From contig NZ_CP064782.1 in the NCBI RefSeq assembly GCF_018905915.1, positions 3,213,464 to 3,277,463 on the forward strand: 64,000 nucleotides of DNA. The letters are read 5' to 3'. The notes beneath the pieces are model-generated. The model saw nothing but the letters and a program-made list of their open reading frames with translations, ran no database searches and was not told the origin of the DNA. Of the stretch, positions 1-8,223 are shown piece by piece. The stretch comes from Azospira inquinata. GTDB lineage: Bacteria > Pseudomonadota > Gammaproteobacteria > Burkholderiales > Rhodocyclaceae. Position numbers and translations under genes: made by a program. Every line of letters begins with the position of its first letter. Position 1 is the first letter of the stretch.

Positions 1-656
1 CCTGCTGCCACAACCCCACCGGCGCCGATCTGAGCGCGGAACAATGGAAGGAAGTGGTCACCCTGTGCAAGGACAAGGGCTTGATTCCCTTCCTGGACAT
101 GGCTTACCAAGGGTTCGCCGACGGCCTGGAAGAAGACGGCATTGCCGCCCGCCTGTTTGCTGAATCCGGCATGCAGTTCTTCGTCTCCAGCTCCTTCTCC
201 AAGAACTTCTCCCTCTACGGAGAACGGGTGGGCGCCCTGTCCGTAGTGACCGCCAGCAGCGAAGAAGCGGGTCGGGTGCGCTCCCAAGTGAAGAAGGTGA
301 TCCGCACCAACTACTCCAACCCCCCGACCCATGGGGGAGCCCTGGTGGCGGCGGTACTGAATACCCCCGAGCTTTACCAACAGTGGGTGGATGAATTGTC
401 CGGTATGCGGGACCGCATCCGGGCCATGCGCCTGAGCCTGGTGGAAAAGCTCAACGCCAAGGGCGTGGCCCAGGACTTCTCCTTTGTGGTGAAGCAACGG
501 GGGATGTTCTCCTTCACCGGCCTCTCCAAGGAACAAGTGGAAAAGCTGAAGACCGACTTCGGCATCTATGCGGTGGGGTCCGGCCGGATCTGCCTGGCTG
601 CCCTGAACAGCAAGAACATCGACGCCGTGGTCAACGCCATCGCCGCCGTGCTCTAA
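1..656 (+). CDS. Aromatic/aspartate aminotransferase, 3' part
   Basis: This is the C-terminal part of a class I/II PLP-dependent aminotransferase; the start lies before the window. Reading from base 3, the frame opens with the HNPTG motif that shapes the PLP pocket. It continues with the Asp of the DMAYQGF segment (pairs with the pyridine nitrogen) and the PLP lysine in SSSFSKNFSLYGERVG (Lys codon 201-203). The substrate-carboxylate arginine is in GSGRICLAAL near the C-terminus. These motifs fit the AspC/TyrB subgroup, which transfers amino groups between aspartate, tyrosine or phenylalanine and 2-oxoglutarate in the cytoplasm. I cannot separate aspC from tyrB on this part alone. The gene ends at a TAA followed by a strong terminator, so it is the last gene of its transcript. 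Confidence 0.9.
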   Translation, partial: CCHNPTGADLSAEQWKEVVTLCKDKGLIPFLDMAYQGFADGLEEDGIAARLFAESGMQFFVSSSFSKNFSLYGERVGALSVVTASSEEAGRVRSQVKKVIRTNYSNPPTHGGALVAAVLNTPELYQQWVDELSGMRDRIRAMRLSLVEKLNAKGVAQDFSFVVKQRGMFSFTGLSKEQVEKLKTDFGIYAVGSGRICLAALNSKNIDAVVNAIAAVL

Positions 657-680
657 GCCAGCAGTACCCGCTATCCCCCA

Positions 681-707
681 AGGGGCGCTTCGGCGCCCCT
701 TTTTTTT
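681..707 (+). terminator. Rho-independent terminator of the aminotransferase gene
   Basis: An 8-bp perfect GC-rich stem (681-688 with 693-700) closes a TTCG tetraloop and is followed by seven T residues (701-707). It lies 25 bp after the aminotransferase stop codon. This is a canonical intrinsic terminator. Confidence 0.93.
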
Positions 708-710
708 GTT

Positions 711-951
711 CACAAACGCCTAAGCAATTCATTCAAAAACAAAATTCAAGAAAAACGTCCATCCCTTTTGATTTTCCTCAGGAAATCAGTTGCAAAACGG
801 AACCTAAATAAATAGACAAAATAGCTAATGCTAATAGAATAGCAACATCCAAATGGAATCATGTTAATTGGATTTATTTGGAAAAACGGACTGTCCTTCC
901 GTTGCGACAGGGCAGTGATTACCGAGACAAATCGTCTGCAAGGTGACCGAT
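711..951. other. AT-rich intergenic region before the surface-protein block
   Basis: About 240 bp of clearly AT-richer sequence than the surrounding genes lies between the terminator and the tail-collar gene. It probably holds the promoter of the downstream + strand genes, but no -35/-10 pair stands out. Antisense frames here look like chance ORFs. The base-composition drop starts here and continues into the first half of the fhaB-like gene. Confidence 0.5.
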
Positions 952-1800
952 ATGAAATATGCAAGCAAGAAAACCCTCTCTGCCGTTGCATTAATGTCCG
1001 GTTTAGCGGCGGCAATGTGGAGCCCGTCCGCTTTGGCCTGCTCCGGTGATACCCCGGTACTAGGGAGCGTCTGCATCATGGCAACCCCTGCCACGTATGG
1101 AAGCTTTAATCAGGGCTTTGTGGTGGCAGCGGGCCAGCAGCTTTCGGTTTCCCAATACACCGCACTTTTTTCTCTCATTGGTACCACCTACGGAGGGAAC
1201 GGCCAAACCACTTTCAACCTACCCGATCTGCGAGGCAGGGTCGTTCTTGGGGCAGATACTAGCGGCACCTATCCCGCTGGTAAGACCGGCGGGGCCGCCA
1301 GCATTACCCTGAGCACCGCCCAACTCCCCCCCCACTATCTGGTGATTCCCCCCTTACCCATTGATCTAAGCAAAATCACCGCCACTACTACCTTGAGCGG
1401 GTTGGCCGCCACCGCCAACCTAGCTGGGGTAACGATCAGCGGCCCGGCCAGTGGCCTGGTAATCAAGGCTTCATCCACAGGAGGCGGCCAGGGGACCCCC
1501 AGTAACAATTACCTAGGAAAACCCTCCGCTGCCTCCGCGAATTTTTATACCACCAACACCCCTGACGTCTCCCTCAATTCCGCCAGTATCTCCGGCAATC
1601 TTTCCCTCACCATCCCGGCTGGGACCACTGCCCCCGTTACCATCTCCGGTAATGCAACCACGGTTTTGGGCGGCACAGCTTCCACGAGCGCGGCTACTAC
1701 CAGCGGTATAGGCAATGGCGCGGCCATCCCCATCCTACCGCCTTATTTGGCCATGACTTACTACATTGCAACTGCTGGTCTCTATCCTTCAAGGAATTAA
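952..1800 (+). CDS. Secreted phage-tail-collar-domain protein (MdpB-like)
   Basis: A 282-residue protein with a tail-collar fold region of the kind seen in microcystin-dependent (Mdp) proteins. I chose ATG 952 because AAGG sits about 8 bp upstream; GTG 943 is in frame but overlaps that ribosome site. Residues 1-30 form a signal peptide (KK near the N-terminus, hydrophobic stretch, SALA then Cys). Next comes the collar signature: GSVCIMA, then NQGFVVAAGQQLSVSQYTALFSLIG, TYGGNGQTTFNLPDLRGR. Residues about 115-240 are a Ser/Thr/Gly-rich low-complexity stretch. The C-terminus (ILPPYLAMTYYIATAG then LYPSRN) is the usual end of these proteins. The family's molecular role is poorly known. No other phage genes are nearby, and the signal peptide points to export, so I read it as a bacterial surface or periplasmic protein associated with the TPS genes downstream. 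Confidence 0.8.
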   Translation: MKYASKKTLSAVALMSGLAAAMWSPSALACSGDTPVLGSVCIMATPATYGSFNQGFVVAAGQQLSVSQYTALFSLIGTTYGGNGQTTFNLPDLRGRVVLGADTSGTYPAGKTGGAASITLSTAQLPPHYLVIPPLPIDLSKITATTTLSGLAATANLAGVTISGPASGLVIKASSTGGGQGTPSNNYLGKPSAASANFYTTNTPDVSLNSASISGNLSLTIPAGTTAPVTISGNATTVLGGTASTSAATTSGIGNGAAIPILPPYLAMTYYIATAGLYPSRN

Positions 1801-1806
1801 GCCTAC

Positions 1807-1832
1807 GGGGGCGGAGCATCGGTTCCGCCCCC
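1807..1832 (+). other. Hairpin between collar and Sel1 genes
   Basis: A 9-bp perfect inverted repeat (1807-1815 with 1824-1832, 8-nt loop) lies just after the collar gene stop. No T-run follows, so it may slow rather than end transcription, or protect the upstream mRNA. Confidence 0.5.
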
Positions 1833-1858
1833 CCTTAAAGCGAGAGGGAGACCTGCAA

Positions 1859-2833
1859 TTGCCCAATTTGTTGATTTACGCCCTCTGGGCCACACTGCTG
1901 GGAGCCAACCTAGCCCAAGCCGCTAGCGCCTTAGAAGGGGAACTGGGGGAAGCCAACCAGGCCCTTGCCAACCGGGACTACGCCAAGGCTTACCAGGGAT
2001 ATCTTCGCCGTTCCACGACCAATCCTCTGGCTCAGTTTGAATTGGGGCTTATGGAAGAACGGGGGTGGGGGCGCCCGGTCAACCAGGAGACAGCCTGCAC
2101 CTGGTACGAAAAAGCCGCCCAGGGTGGCATCCCAGCGGCCCAGCAGTTTCTGGGGAATTGCTATAGGGCGGGGATAGGTCGCCCGGCTGATAGCAAGACC
2201 GCCCTTTACTGGTACGGCAAAGCGGCGGACTCCGGCATCCTCATCGCCCTTTGCAATGCAGGAGATCTCTATATTTCCGGCCAAGGGGTGGAAAAGAACA
2301 TCAACTACGGTTTGGAACTTTGCACCCGGGCAGCCCAAGGTGAGTCCGTCCCGGCCATGAAACACCTGGCCGACTATTACCGTCATGGCCGAGGAATTCC
2401 CACCAATCCCGTCGCGGCCCGATATTGGTATCAGCAAGCGGCGGAACGCCATGACTTGGAAGCTCAGTTCGAATTGGCGCTCATGCTAAGTGAAGGTTTA
2501 GGCGGCCCGGCGGATAGAACCGCCGCCGCTTTCTGGCTGGAGCAGGCTGCGCGCCAGGGATACAGCTCGGCCTACCTGCCCCTTGCCGTTCTCTACGCCA
2601 ATGCCCCGGTGGATTCCCAAAGCGGTGCCCTACCCCCCGAAGTATTGGCCAAGGTTTACCTCTGGAACCAAGCGGCTAAGGCTATCACTAGCAACCCGGA
2701 GACTTTGGCCCAGATCAGCCGTATCGAAAAACTAACGTTGGCGGTCATGCCCCCCCAATGGAAGCCGGCCCTAGACCGCCAGGTAACCGAGCATCTTGCC
2801 AAATTTTCTCAGCTCCCTGTTACCCAACCCTAA
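1859..2833 (+). CDS. Periplasmic Sel1-repeat (TPR-like) protein
   Basis: The open frame runs from 1766, but TTG 1859 is the likely start: a strong GAGGGAG ribosome site ends 8 bp before it, and translation from there gives a clean signal peptide (MPNLLIYALWATLLGAN, then LAQA, AXA-type cleavage). The product is 324 aa. After a short helical region (about residues 28-50) there are five or six Sel1-type repeats (about 55-260). Each has the pattern of small residues, LG..Y..G.G, and W/Y..AA..G, for example GLMEERGWGRPVNQETACTW and NCYRAGIGRPADSKTALYW. Sel1 solenoids bind other proteins. Lying 28 bp upstream of the TpsA gene, this one may be a periplasmic assembly factor for the adhesin or the collar protein; that role is inference. 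Confidence 0.82.
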   Translation: MPNLLIYALWATLLGANLAQAASALEGELGEANQALANRDYAKAYQGYLRRSTTNPLAQFELGLMEERGWGRPVNQETACTWYEKAAQGGIPAAQQFLGNCYRAGIGRPADSKTALYWYGKAADSGILIALCNAGDLYISGQGVEKNINYGLELCTRAAQGESVPAMKHLADYYRHGRGIPTNPVAARYWYQQAAERHDLEAQFELALMLSEGLGGPADRTAAAFWLEQAARQGYSSAYLPLAVLYANAPVDSQSGALPPEVLAKVYLWNQAAKAITSNPETLAQISRIEKLTLAVMPPQWKPALDRQVTEHLAKFSQLPVTQP

Positions 2834-2861
2834 AGACCGCTACGTTTCGCGGGAGATCATC

Positions 2862-5318
2862 ATGAAACATGCCGCATTGAACCGCATTTACCGACTTGTC
2901 TGGAGCAAATTACACCAAGGGTGGATCGCCGTTTCGGAAATCACCAAGGGTCGAAAAAAGCAGGGGGGTAAGGGGGCACTGGCCTTCATCCTCATCCTGC
3001 TCTCCCCTCCCCTCCTGGCGGCCCCGGTCGGTGGGCAAATTACAGCGGGTAGCGGCAATATCAGCCAGTCAGGGAATACCACTACCATCCGCCAGGACTC
3101 TTCTCGGCTCTCCATTGGCTGGACTTCTTTCAATACCACTAGCCAGGAAACGGTAAATTTCGTCCAGCCCTCGGCCAATGCTATTGCAGTAAATCGTATC
3201 AGCGATCCCAATCCCACCCAATTTCTTGGCCACCTCAACGCTAATGGCCAAGTATGGTTAATTAACCCTAATGGGGTTTTATTTGGACAGGGCGCTCAGA
3301 TAAATGTGGGTGGGTTGGTGGCTTCCACTCTGGACGTAAAAGATAGCGCCTTAAACTCCCTATCCCGGAATCTTTCCGGCAGCGGCAACGGTAGCATTAT
3401 CAATCAAGGCACCATTAATACCCTAAACGGTGGCTATGTTGCCTTAATTGGTAAAACCGTCAGCAACCAGGGGAGTATTAATACACCCTATGGTAGTACC
3501 CAATTGCTGGCCGGCAATGATGTCACCTTGACCTTTGCCGATAATGCCCTGGTTGGCATGCAAATCAACCAGAACATCCTTAATGCTCTCGTGGAAAACA
3601 AAGGAGCGATTTACGCGGACGGCGGTTTGGTTATTTTATCGGCCAGCGCAAAAAATGCCGTATTGGCCAGCGTTGTTAATAATTCCGGTTTAATCGAAGC
3701 CAATTCCGTTTCAGAAAAAAACGGCACCATCTTGTTGGATGGGGGGAATAAAGGGGTGGTGGAAAATTCCGGCACTCTGGATGCTTCAGGAAAAACGACA
3801 GGACAAACGGGGGGGGTAGTAAAAGTACTGGGGGAAACCGTATCCCTAGCCAGCAGTAGCACCATTGACGCCTCCGGCGACAAAGGGGGCGGCACGGTGC
3901 TGGTGGGCGGCAATTTCCATGGTGAAGGCCCGGAACAAAATGCCACTACCACCAACGTAGCCAGTGGGGCTCTTATTCGCGCCGATGCCTTGACCCAAGG
4001 GAACGGGGGAAATGTCGCCATTTGGTCCGATGGTCAAACCACCTTCAACGGCAGTATTACCGCCCGAGGTGGGGATGGAGGGGGAAACGGCGGACAGGTG
4101 GAAACCTCCGGGCATCAATTGAATGTTGGCAAAACGGCCAGCGTTAACACTCTGGCAAAAAATGGTAAGAGCGGTAACTGGCTGTTAGACCCAGAGGACG
4201 TGATAATTGGCAGCCTTTATGATTGGGGGGGTAGCTACAATATAACGGTTGATACTGTAGCGTTAACAAATGCCTTAAACACCACCAGCGTAACCATTCA
4301 AACGACTCATAATTTCCCAAATTGTACCGGCGGCATTTCATGCCCAGGAACATCCGGGAATGGCGATATCATTGTATTGGACCTGATCGGGGCTATATAT
4401 GATGCTCAAGGAGTGCACAGCACCGTTTATTGGACGGGAAATACCACACTAACCCTGAGCGCATATCGCAATGTTATATTCAAAACCACCGACAACTACT
4501 ACAGCAATGCAGGCGGGGGAAATACAAGCAATCTTGGTGGTATAGAACTGTATGAAAACAACAGCAATGCAAATGCTATTATCCGCGCGGATAATAGTGG
4601 TACCGGAAGTGGCACGGTAAAAATTGACCAACAAAATTTTTCCTTAGGGACAAACAACAGTATAAGCTTCTACCACAATGATAATAGCAGTCTTGGTACC
4701 ACCAACGATTACTCTCAATACCTATATTCCGGCCTCGGTGATCCTGCCAGAGTTTTCTCCTATATCGCACTTAATGTCACCGCAACCATTAACGACAAGA
4801 TTTACGATGGCACTAATGCCGCAACTATCAATACATTAAACCTGCCAGGCAGTGTTCCTAGCGGTATCAGCCTAAGCAGCGCGGGAGCCACAGCAACTTT
4901 CGTCGACAAAAATGCAGGCACAAATAAATCCGTATCGGTAAGCGGGGTCAGTTTCGTCGGAGGAATCAGCAGTTCTGGCGGCAACAACTACTACATCAAC
5001 GGGCTGGAAAGCCTCACCGCCTCCATCACCAAGGCAAATCTATCCGTCTCTGGAGTGTCAGCCAGCAACAAGAATTATGACGGCACCACCACCGCCACTT
5101 TGACGGGGTCCGGCGCCATTTCCGCCTTAGGAAGTGATGTGGTTTCCCTCTCGGGCACCGGGGTTGGCACCTTTGCTGATAAGAACGTGGGGACCGGAAT
5201 AGGGGTGACCGTCTCCGGTTACACACCTCTCCGGTACGGATGCGGCCAATTACAATCTGGTCCAACCCACGGGCCTTATCGCCAATATCTCCAAGGCCAA
5301 TTTAACCTTGAGCGGTAG
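2862..5318 (+). CDS. FhaB-like TPS adhesin, 5' part (frameshifted)
   Basis: N-terminal part of a filamentous-haemagglutinin/TpsA exoprotein. ATG 2862 is preceded by GGGAG at 6-7 bp and begins an extended signal peptide (MKHAALNRIYRLVWSK, then WIAVSE: the ESPR motif), followed by a hydrophobic core ending LLAAP. The TPS secretion domain follows, with FVQPSANAIAVNRI and the diagnostic WLINPNGVLFGQGAQINVGG motif. Beta-helix-type repeats rich in N, G, T and S fill residues 130-620, and YDG-type repeats begin near residue 640. In this frame the protein stops at 5318 after about 30 aberrant residues. Removing one base near 5225 restores continuous homology into the next frame, so 2862-8220 was one gene of about 1785 codons. 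The frame may be truly broken or reflect a sequencing error. Its partner transporter is downstream. Confidence 0.85.
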   Translation: MKHAALNRIYRLVWSKLHQGWIAVSEITKGRKKQGGKGALAFILILLSPPLLAAPVGGQITAGSGNISQSGNTTTIRQDSSRLSIGWTSFNTTSQETVNFVQPSANAIAVNRISDPNPTQFLGHLNANGQVWLINPNGVLFGQGAQINVGGLVASTLDVKDSALNSLSRNLSGSGNGSIINQGTINTLNGGYVALIGKTVSNQGSINTPYGSTQLLAGNDVTLTFADNALVGMQINQNILNALVENKGAIYADGGLVILSASAKNAVLASVVNNSGLIEANSVSEKNGTILLDGGNKGVVENSGTLDASGKTTGQTGGVVKVLGETVSLASSSTIDASGDKGGGTVLVGGNFHGEGPEQNATTTNVASGALIRADALTQGNGGNVAIWSDGQTTFNGSITARGGDGGGNGGQVETSGHQLNVGKTASVNTLAKNGKSGNWLLDPEDVIIGSLYDWGGSYNITVDTVALTNALNTTSVTIQTTHNFPNCTGGISCPGTSGNGDIIVLDLIGAIYDAQGVHSTVYWTGNTTLTLSAYRNVIFKTTDNYYSNAGGGNTSNLGGIELYENNSNANAIIRADNSGTGSGTVKIDQQNFSLGTNNSISFYHNDNSSLGTTNDYSQYLYSGLGDPARVFSYIALNVTATINDKIYDGTNAATINTLNLPGSVPSGISLSSAGATATFVDKNAGTNKSVSVSGVSFVGGISSSGGNNYYINGLESLTASITKANLSVSGVSASNKNYDGTTTATLTGSGAISALGSDVVSLSGTGVGTFADKNVGTGIGVTVSGYTPLRYGCGQLQSGPTHGPYRQYLQGQFNLER

Positions 5319-8220
5319 CAAGACCTATGACGGTACCACCGCCGTAGGAGGAGGGACTCTGATCGCTACCGGGGTCAATGGGGAGACCTTCACGGTCTCT
5401 GGTTCGGGGGATAGTTCCAACCTAAGCAGCAAAAACGTCCAAACCGGCACCACCCTCTCCAGCATCACCGGCCTGGCGCTAGGCACCAGCAGTAATGGCG
5501 GATTGGCCAGCAATTACAATCTCCTGGGCACCACCGGCAGCGTCTACTCGGTTTCCGCAAAAGCCGTTTCCTTGAGCGGCATTACCGCTAGCAACAAGGT
5601 TTACGATACTTCCGTCAGCGCCTCTCTGAACACGGCCAGCGCCACCCTGGCAGGCCGGGTCGGTGCAGACGACCTCTCCTTCACGGGCGTGGGGGTGGGC
5701 GCCTTCGCCGATAAGAATGTGGGTACGGGCAAGACGGTGACCGTCTCCGGCTACTCCCTTTCTGGTTCGGATGCAGGTAACTACACTCTGGCCCAACCCA
5801 CCGGCCTTACCGCCAATATCACCAAGGCTAATCTGGATGTCTCAGGCGTATCGGCCATTGATAAAACCTATGACACCACCACCGCCGCCACCTTGACGGG
5901 AACCGCCGCCATTTCCGCCCTGGGCAGCGATACGGTTACTCTTGCCGGAACCGGGGCGGGCACCTTCGCCGACAAGAATGTGGGTACGGGTAAGGCGGTG
6001 ACCGTCTCTGGCTACACCATTTCCGGCGCAGATGCGGGTAACTACAACCTAGTCCAACCCACGGGCCTTACCGCCAATATCACCAAGGCCAATCTAGGGG
6101 TTTCTGGGGTATCGGCCAGCAATAAAACCTACGATGCCACTGTTACGGCCACCTTGACGGGAACCGCCGCCGTCTCCGCCCTGGGTAGCGACGCGGTTAC
6201 CCTTTCCGGCACCGGGACCGGCACCTTCGCCGACAAGAATGTGGGTACGGGCAAGGCGGTAACCATCTCTGGCTACACCATTTCCGGCGCGGATGCGGGT
6301 AACTACAACCTGGTCCAACCCACCGGCCTCACCGCTAATATCACCAAAGCCGATCTAACGGTTTCTGGCTTATCGGCCAGCAGCAAGGTCTATGACACCA
6401 CCACCGCCGCCACCTTGACGGGGACAGCCGCCATTTCCGCCCTGGGCAGCGACGCCGTTACCCTTTCCGGCACCGGGGCTGGCGCCTTTGCGGACAAGAA
6501 TGTGGGTACGGGTAAGACGGTGACCGTCTCTGGCTACACCATTTCCGGCGCGGATGCGGGCAACTACAACCTGGTTCAATCCGCTGGCCTCACCGCCAAT
6601 ATCACCAAGGCAGATATGGCCCTCTCCGGATTGTCCGCCAGCAGCAAGATCTACGACGCCACCACTGCCGCCACCTTGTCCGGCACCGCCACCGTTTCCG
6701 CCCTGGGCAGCGACACGGTTACCCTTTCCGGTACCGGGGTAGGAAATTTTGCGGACAAGAATGTGGGTACGGGCAAGGCGGTGACCGTCTCCGGCTATAC
6801 CCTTTCTGGCGCGGACGCGGGAAACTACAACCTAGTCGCCCCCGCTAGTCTTACCGCCAATATCACCAAGGCCAATCTAGCCGTCTCCGGCGTCACGGCC
6901 AGCAACAAGGTCTATGACGGTACAGCTGCTGCCACCCTAGCGGGGAGTGCCGCCGTTTCCGCCCTGGGCAGCGATACGGTTACCCTTAACGGAACCGGGG
7001 CAGGCACCTTTGCGGACAAGAATGCGGGCACGGGCAAGGCGGTAACCGTCTCGGGCTACACTATTTCCGGCGCGGATGCGGGCAACTATAACCTGGTCCA
7101 GCCCGCTGGTCTCACCGCTGATATCACCAAAGCCAATCTGACCTTGAGTGGTAGCAAGACCTATGACGGTACCACCGCCGTGGGAGGAAGTACGCTCACC
7201 GCAGCCGGGGTCAACGGGGAAACCTTCACGGTCTCCGGCTCGGGGGATAGCTCCAACCTAGCCAGCAAAAACGTCCAAACCGGCTCCACCTTAAGCAGCG
7301 TCACTGGCCTAACCTTGGGCGCCAGTGGAAATGGCGGTCTGGCCAGCAATTACAATACCTTGGGCGCTACCGGCAGCACCTACTCCGTCGCCGCCAAGCC
7401 CCTGACCCTCAGTGGCATTACCGCCAGCGATAAGGTTTATGACGGTTCCGTCGCCGCCACCCTGAACACCACCGGAGTCACCTATACGGGGCTTATCGGT
7501 GGGGACAGCGTTTCCTTCGGCGGCACCGGCGTCGGCGCCTTCGCCAACAAAAACGTAGGCACCAATAAGGTGGTGACGGTCTCCGGCTACACCCTTTCCG
7601 GCACGGATGCGGGCAACTACACCCTGGCCCAGCCTACCGGCCTTACCGCCTCGATTACCCCGGCCAACTTGATGGTTTCCGGTATTACCGCCAGCAATAA
7701 GAGCTTTGATGGGAACACCTCCGCCACCGTGAGCACGGCCCAGTCCCAGCTTTCCGGGAAAATTGCTGGGGATGACGTCACCGTTGCCGCCACCGGTAGC
7801 TTCGCTGACCCGGGCCCCGGCAACGGCAAATCCGTCAATTTGCAGAGCACCTATGGGGGGAGTGATGTGGGGAATTACCACATTACGGGCCAAACCGTGG
7901 CCTACGCGGATATTTTCCCGGCCCAGGCCACCACGCCTCCCGCCCCCCTTCCCCCGGTGATTCAAAACACCGTCACCCAGGTTCAGTCAGCCATCCTGCC
8001 TCCCCAGGCAGCCACCCAACCCCAAGCCCTCAGTCTGTCTTCCACCCTGACCATCCAGCAAAGTAGCGGGGAAAGCGGCCAGGGTTCCAGCACACCGCCC
8101 ACCCGAGGAGCTTCCGGCATTGCCACGGCGGTCGCCGGCTTTGGCCAGGGCGGCCCCACCCTGCAAATCCTCAATGGGGGGGTACGCCTCCCGGATAACG
8201 CGCCTCTTATCACGGAATAA
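5308..8220 (+). CDS. FhaB-like TPS adhesin, 3' part (YDG/MBG repeats)
   Basis: Continuation of the adhesin in the +1 frame; in-frame coding actually resumes right after 5225, and TTG 5308 is only the first possible start in this frame. The part is built of repeated YDG/MBG-type domains. Each unit carries KxYDxTxxATL, ALGSDxVTLSGTG, FADKNVGTGKAVTVSGY and GADAGNYNLVQP. Six units have an exact 87-residue period. Two divergent units carry SGSKTYDGTTAVGG. The last repeats (from about residue 790 of this frame) diverge, and a Pro/Gln/Ser-rich tail of about 110 residues ends at the TAA at 8220. No cell-wall or transmembrane anchor is visible. These domains are typical stalk modules of large bacterial adhesins. 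If the frameshift is real, this part would not be made as a secreted protein. Confidence 0.8.
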   Translation: MSGSKTYDGTTAVGGGTLIATGVNGETFTVSGSGDSSNLSSKNVQTGTTLSSITGLALGTSSNGGLASNYNLLGTTGSVYSVSAKAVSLSGITASNKVYDTSVSASLNTASATLAGRVGADDLSFTGVGVGAFADKNVGTGKTVTVSGYSLSGSDAGNYTLAQPTGLTANITKANLDVSGVSAIDKTYDTTTAATLTGTAAISALGSDTVTLAGTGAGTFADKNVGTGKAVTVSGYTISGADAGNYNLVQPTGLTANITKANLGVSGVSASNKTYDATVTATLTGTAAVSALGSDAVTLSGTGTGTFADKNVGTGKAVTISGYTISGADAGNYNLVQPTGLTANITKADLTVSGLSASSKVYDTTTAATLTGTAAISALGSDAVTLSGTGAGAFADKNVGTGKTVTVSGYTISGADAGNYNLVQSAGLTANITKADMALSGLSASSKIYDATTAATLSGTATVSALGSDTVTLSGTGVGNFADKNVGTGKAVTVSGYTLSGADAGNYNLVAPASLTANITKANLAVSGVTASNKVYDGTAAATLAGSAAVSALGSDTVTLNGTGAGTFADKNAGTGKAVTVSGYTISGADAGNYNLVQPAGLTADITKANLTLSGSKTYDGTTAVGGSTLTAAGVNGETFTVSGSGDSSNLASKNVQTGSTLSSVTGLTLGASGNGGLASNYNTLGATGSTYSVAAKPLTLSGITASDKVYDGSVAATLNTTGVTYTGLIGGDSVSFGGTGVGAFANKNVGTNKVVTVSGYTLSGTDAGNYTLAQPTGLTASITPANLMVSGITASNKSFDGNTSATVSTAQSQLSGKIAGDDVTVAATGSFADPGPGNGKSVNLQSTYGGSDVGNYHITGQTVAYADIFPAQATTPPAPLPPVIQNTVTQVQSAILPPQAATQPQALSLSSTLTIQQSSGESGQGSSTPPTRGASGIATAVAGFGQGGPTLQILNGGVRLPDNAPLITE
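5569..7134 (+). repeat. Six 261-bp tandem coding repeats (YDG units)
   Basis: The motif encoding DKNVGTG recurs with its GAY-AAG start at 5710, 5971, 6232, 6493, 6754 and 7015, an exact 261-bp (87-codon) spacing. The first unit (5569-5829) is more diverged; units 2-6 (5830-7134) are very similar at DNA level. A further, looser copy lies at about 5178. The period is a multiple of three, so recombination between units would change stalk length without breaking the frame. Confidence 0.92.
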
Positions 8221-8223
8221 TCC

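Noticed and set aside
952..1800. Prophage remnant
   Set aside because: The tail-collar domain suggests phage, but the protein has a signal peptide and no other phage gene, integrase or att site is near.
5569..7134. CRISPR array
   Set aside because: The regular repeats are 261-bp coding units without spacers, in frame in an adhesin gene.
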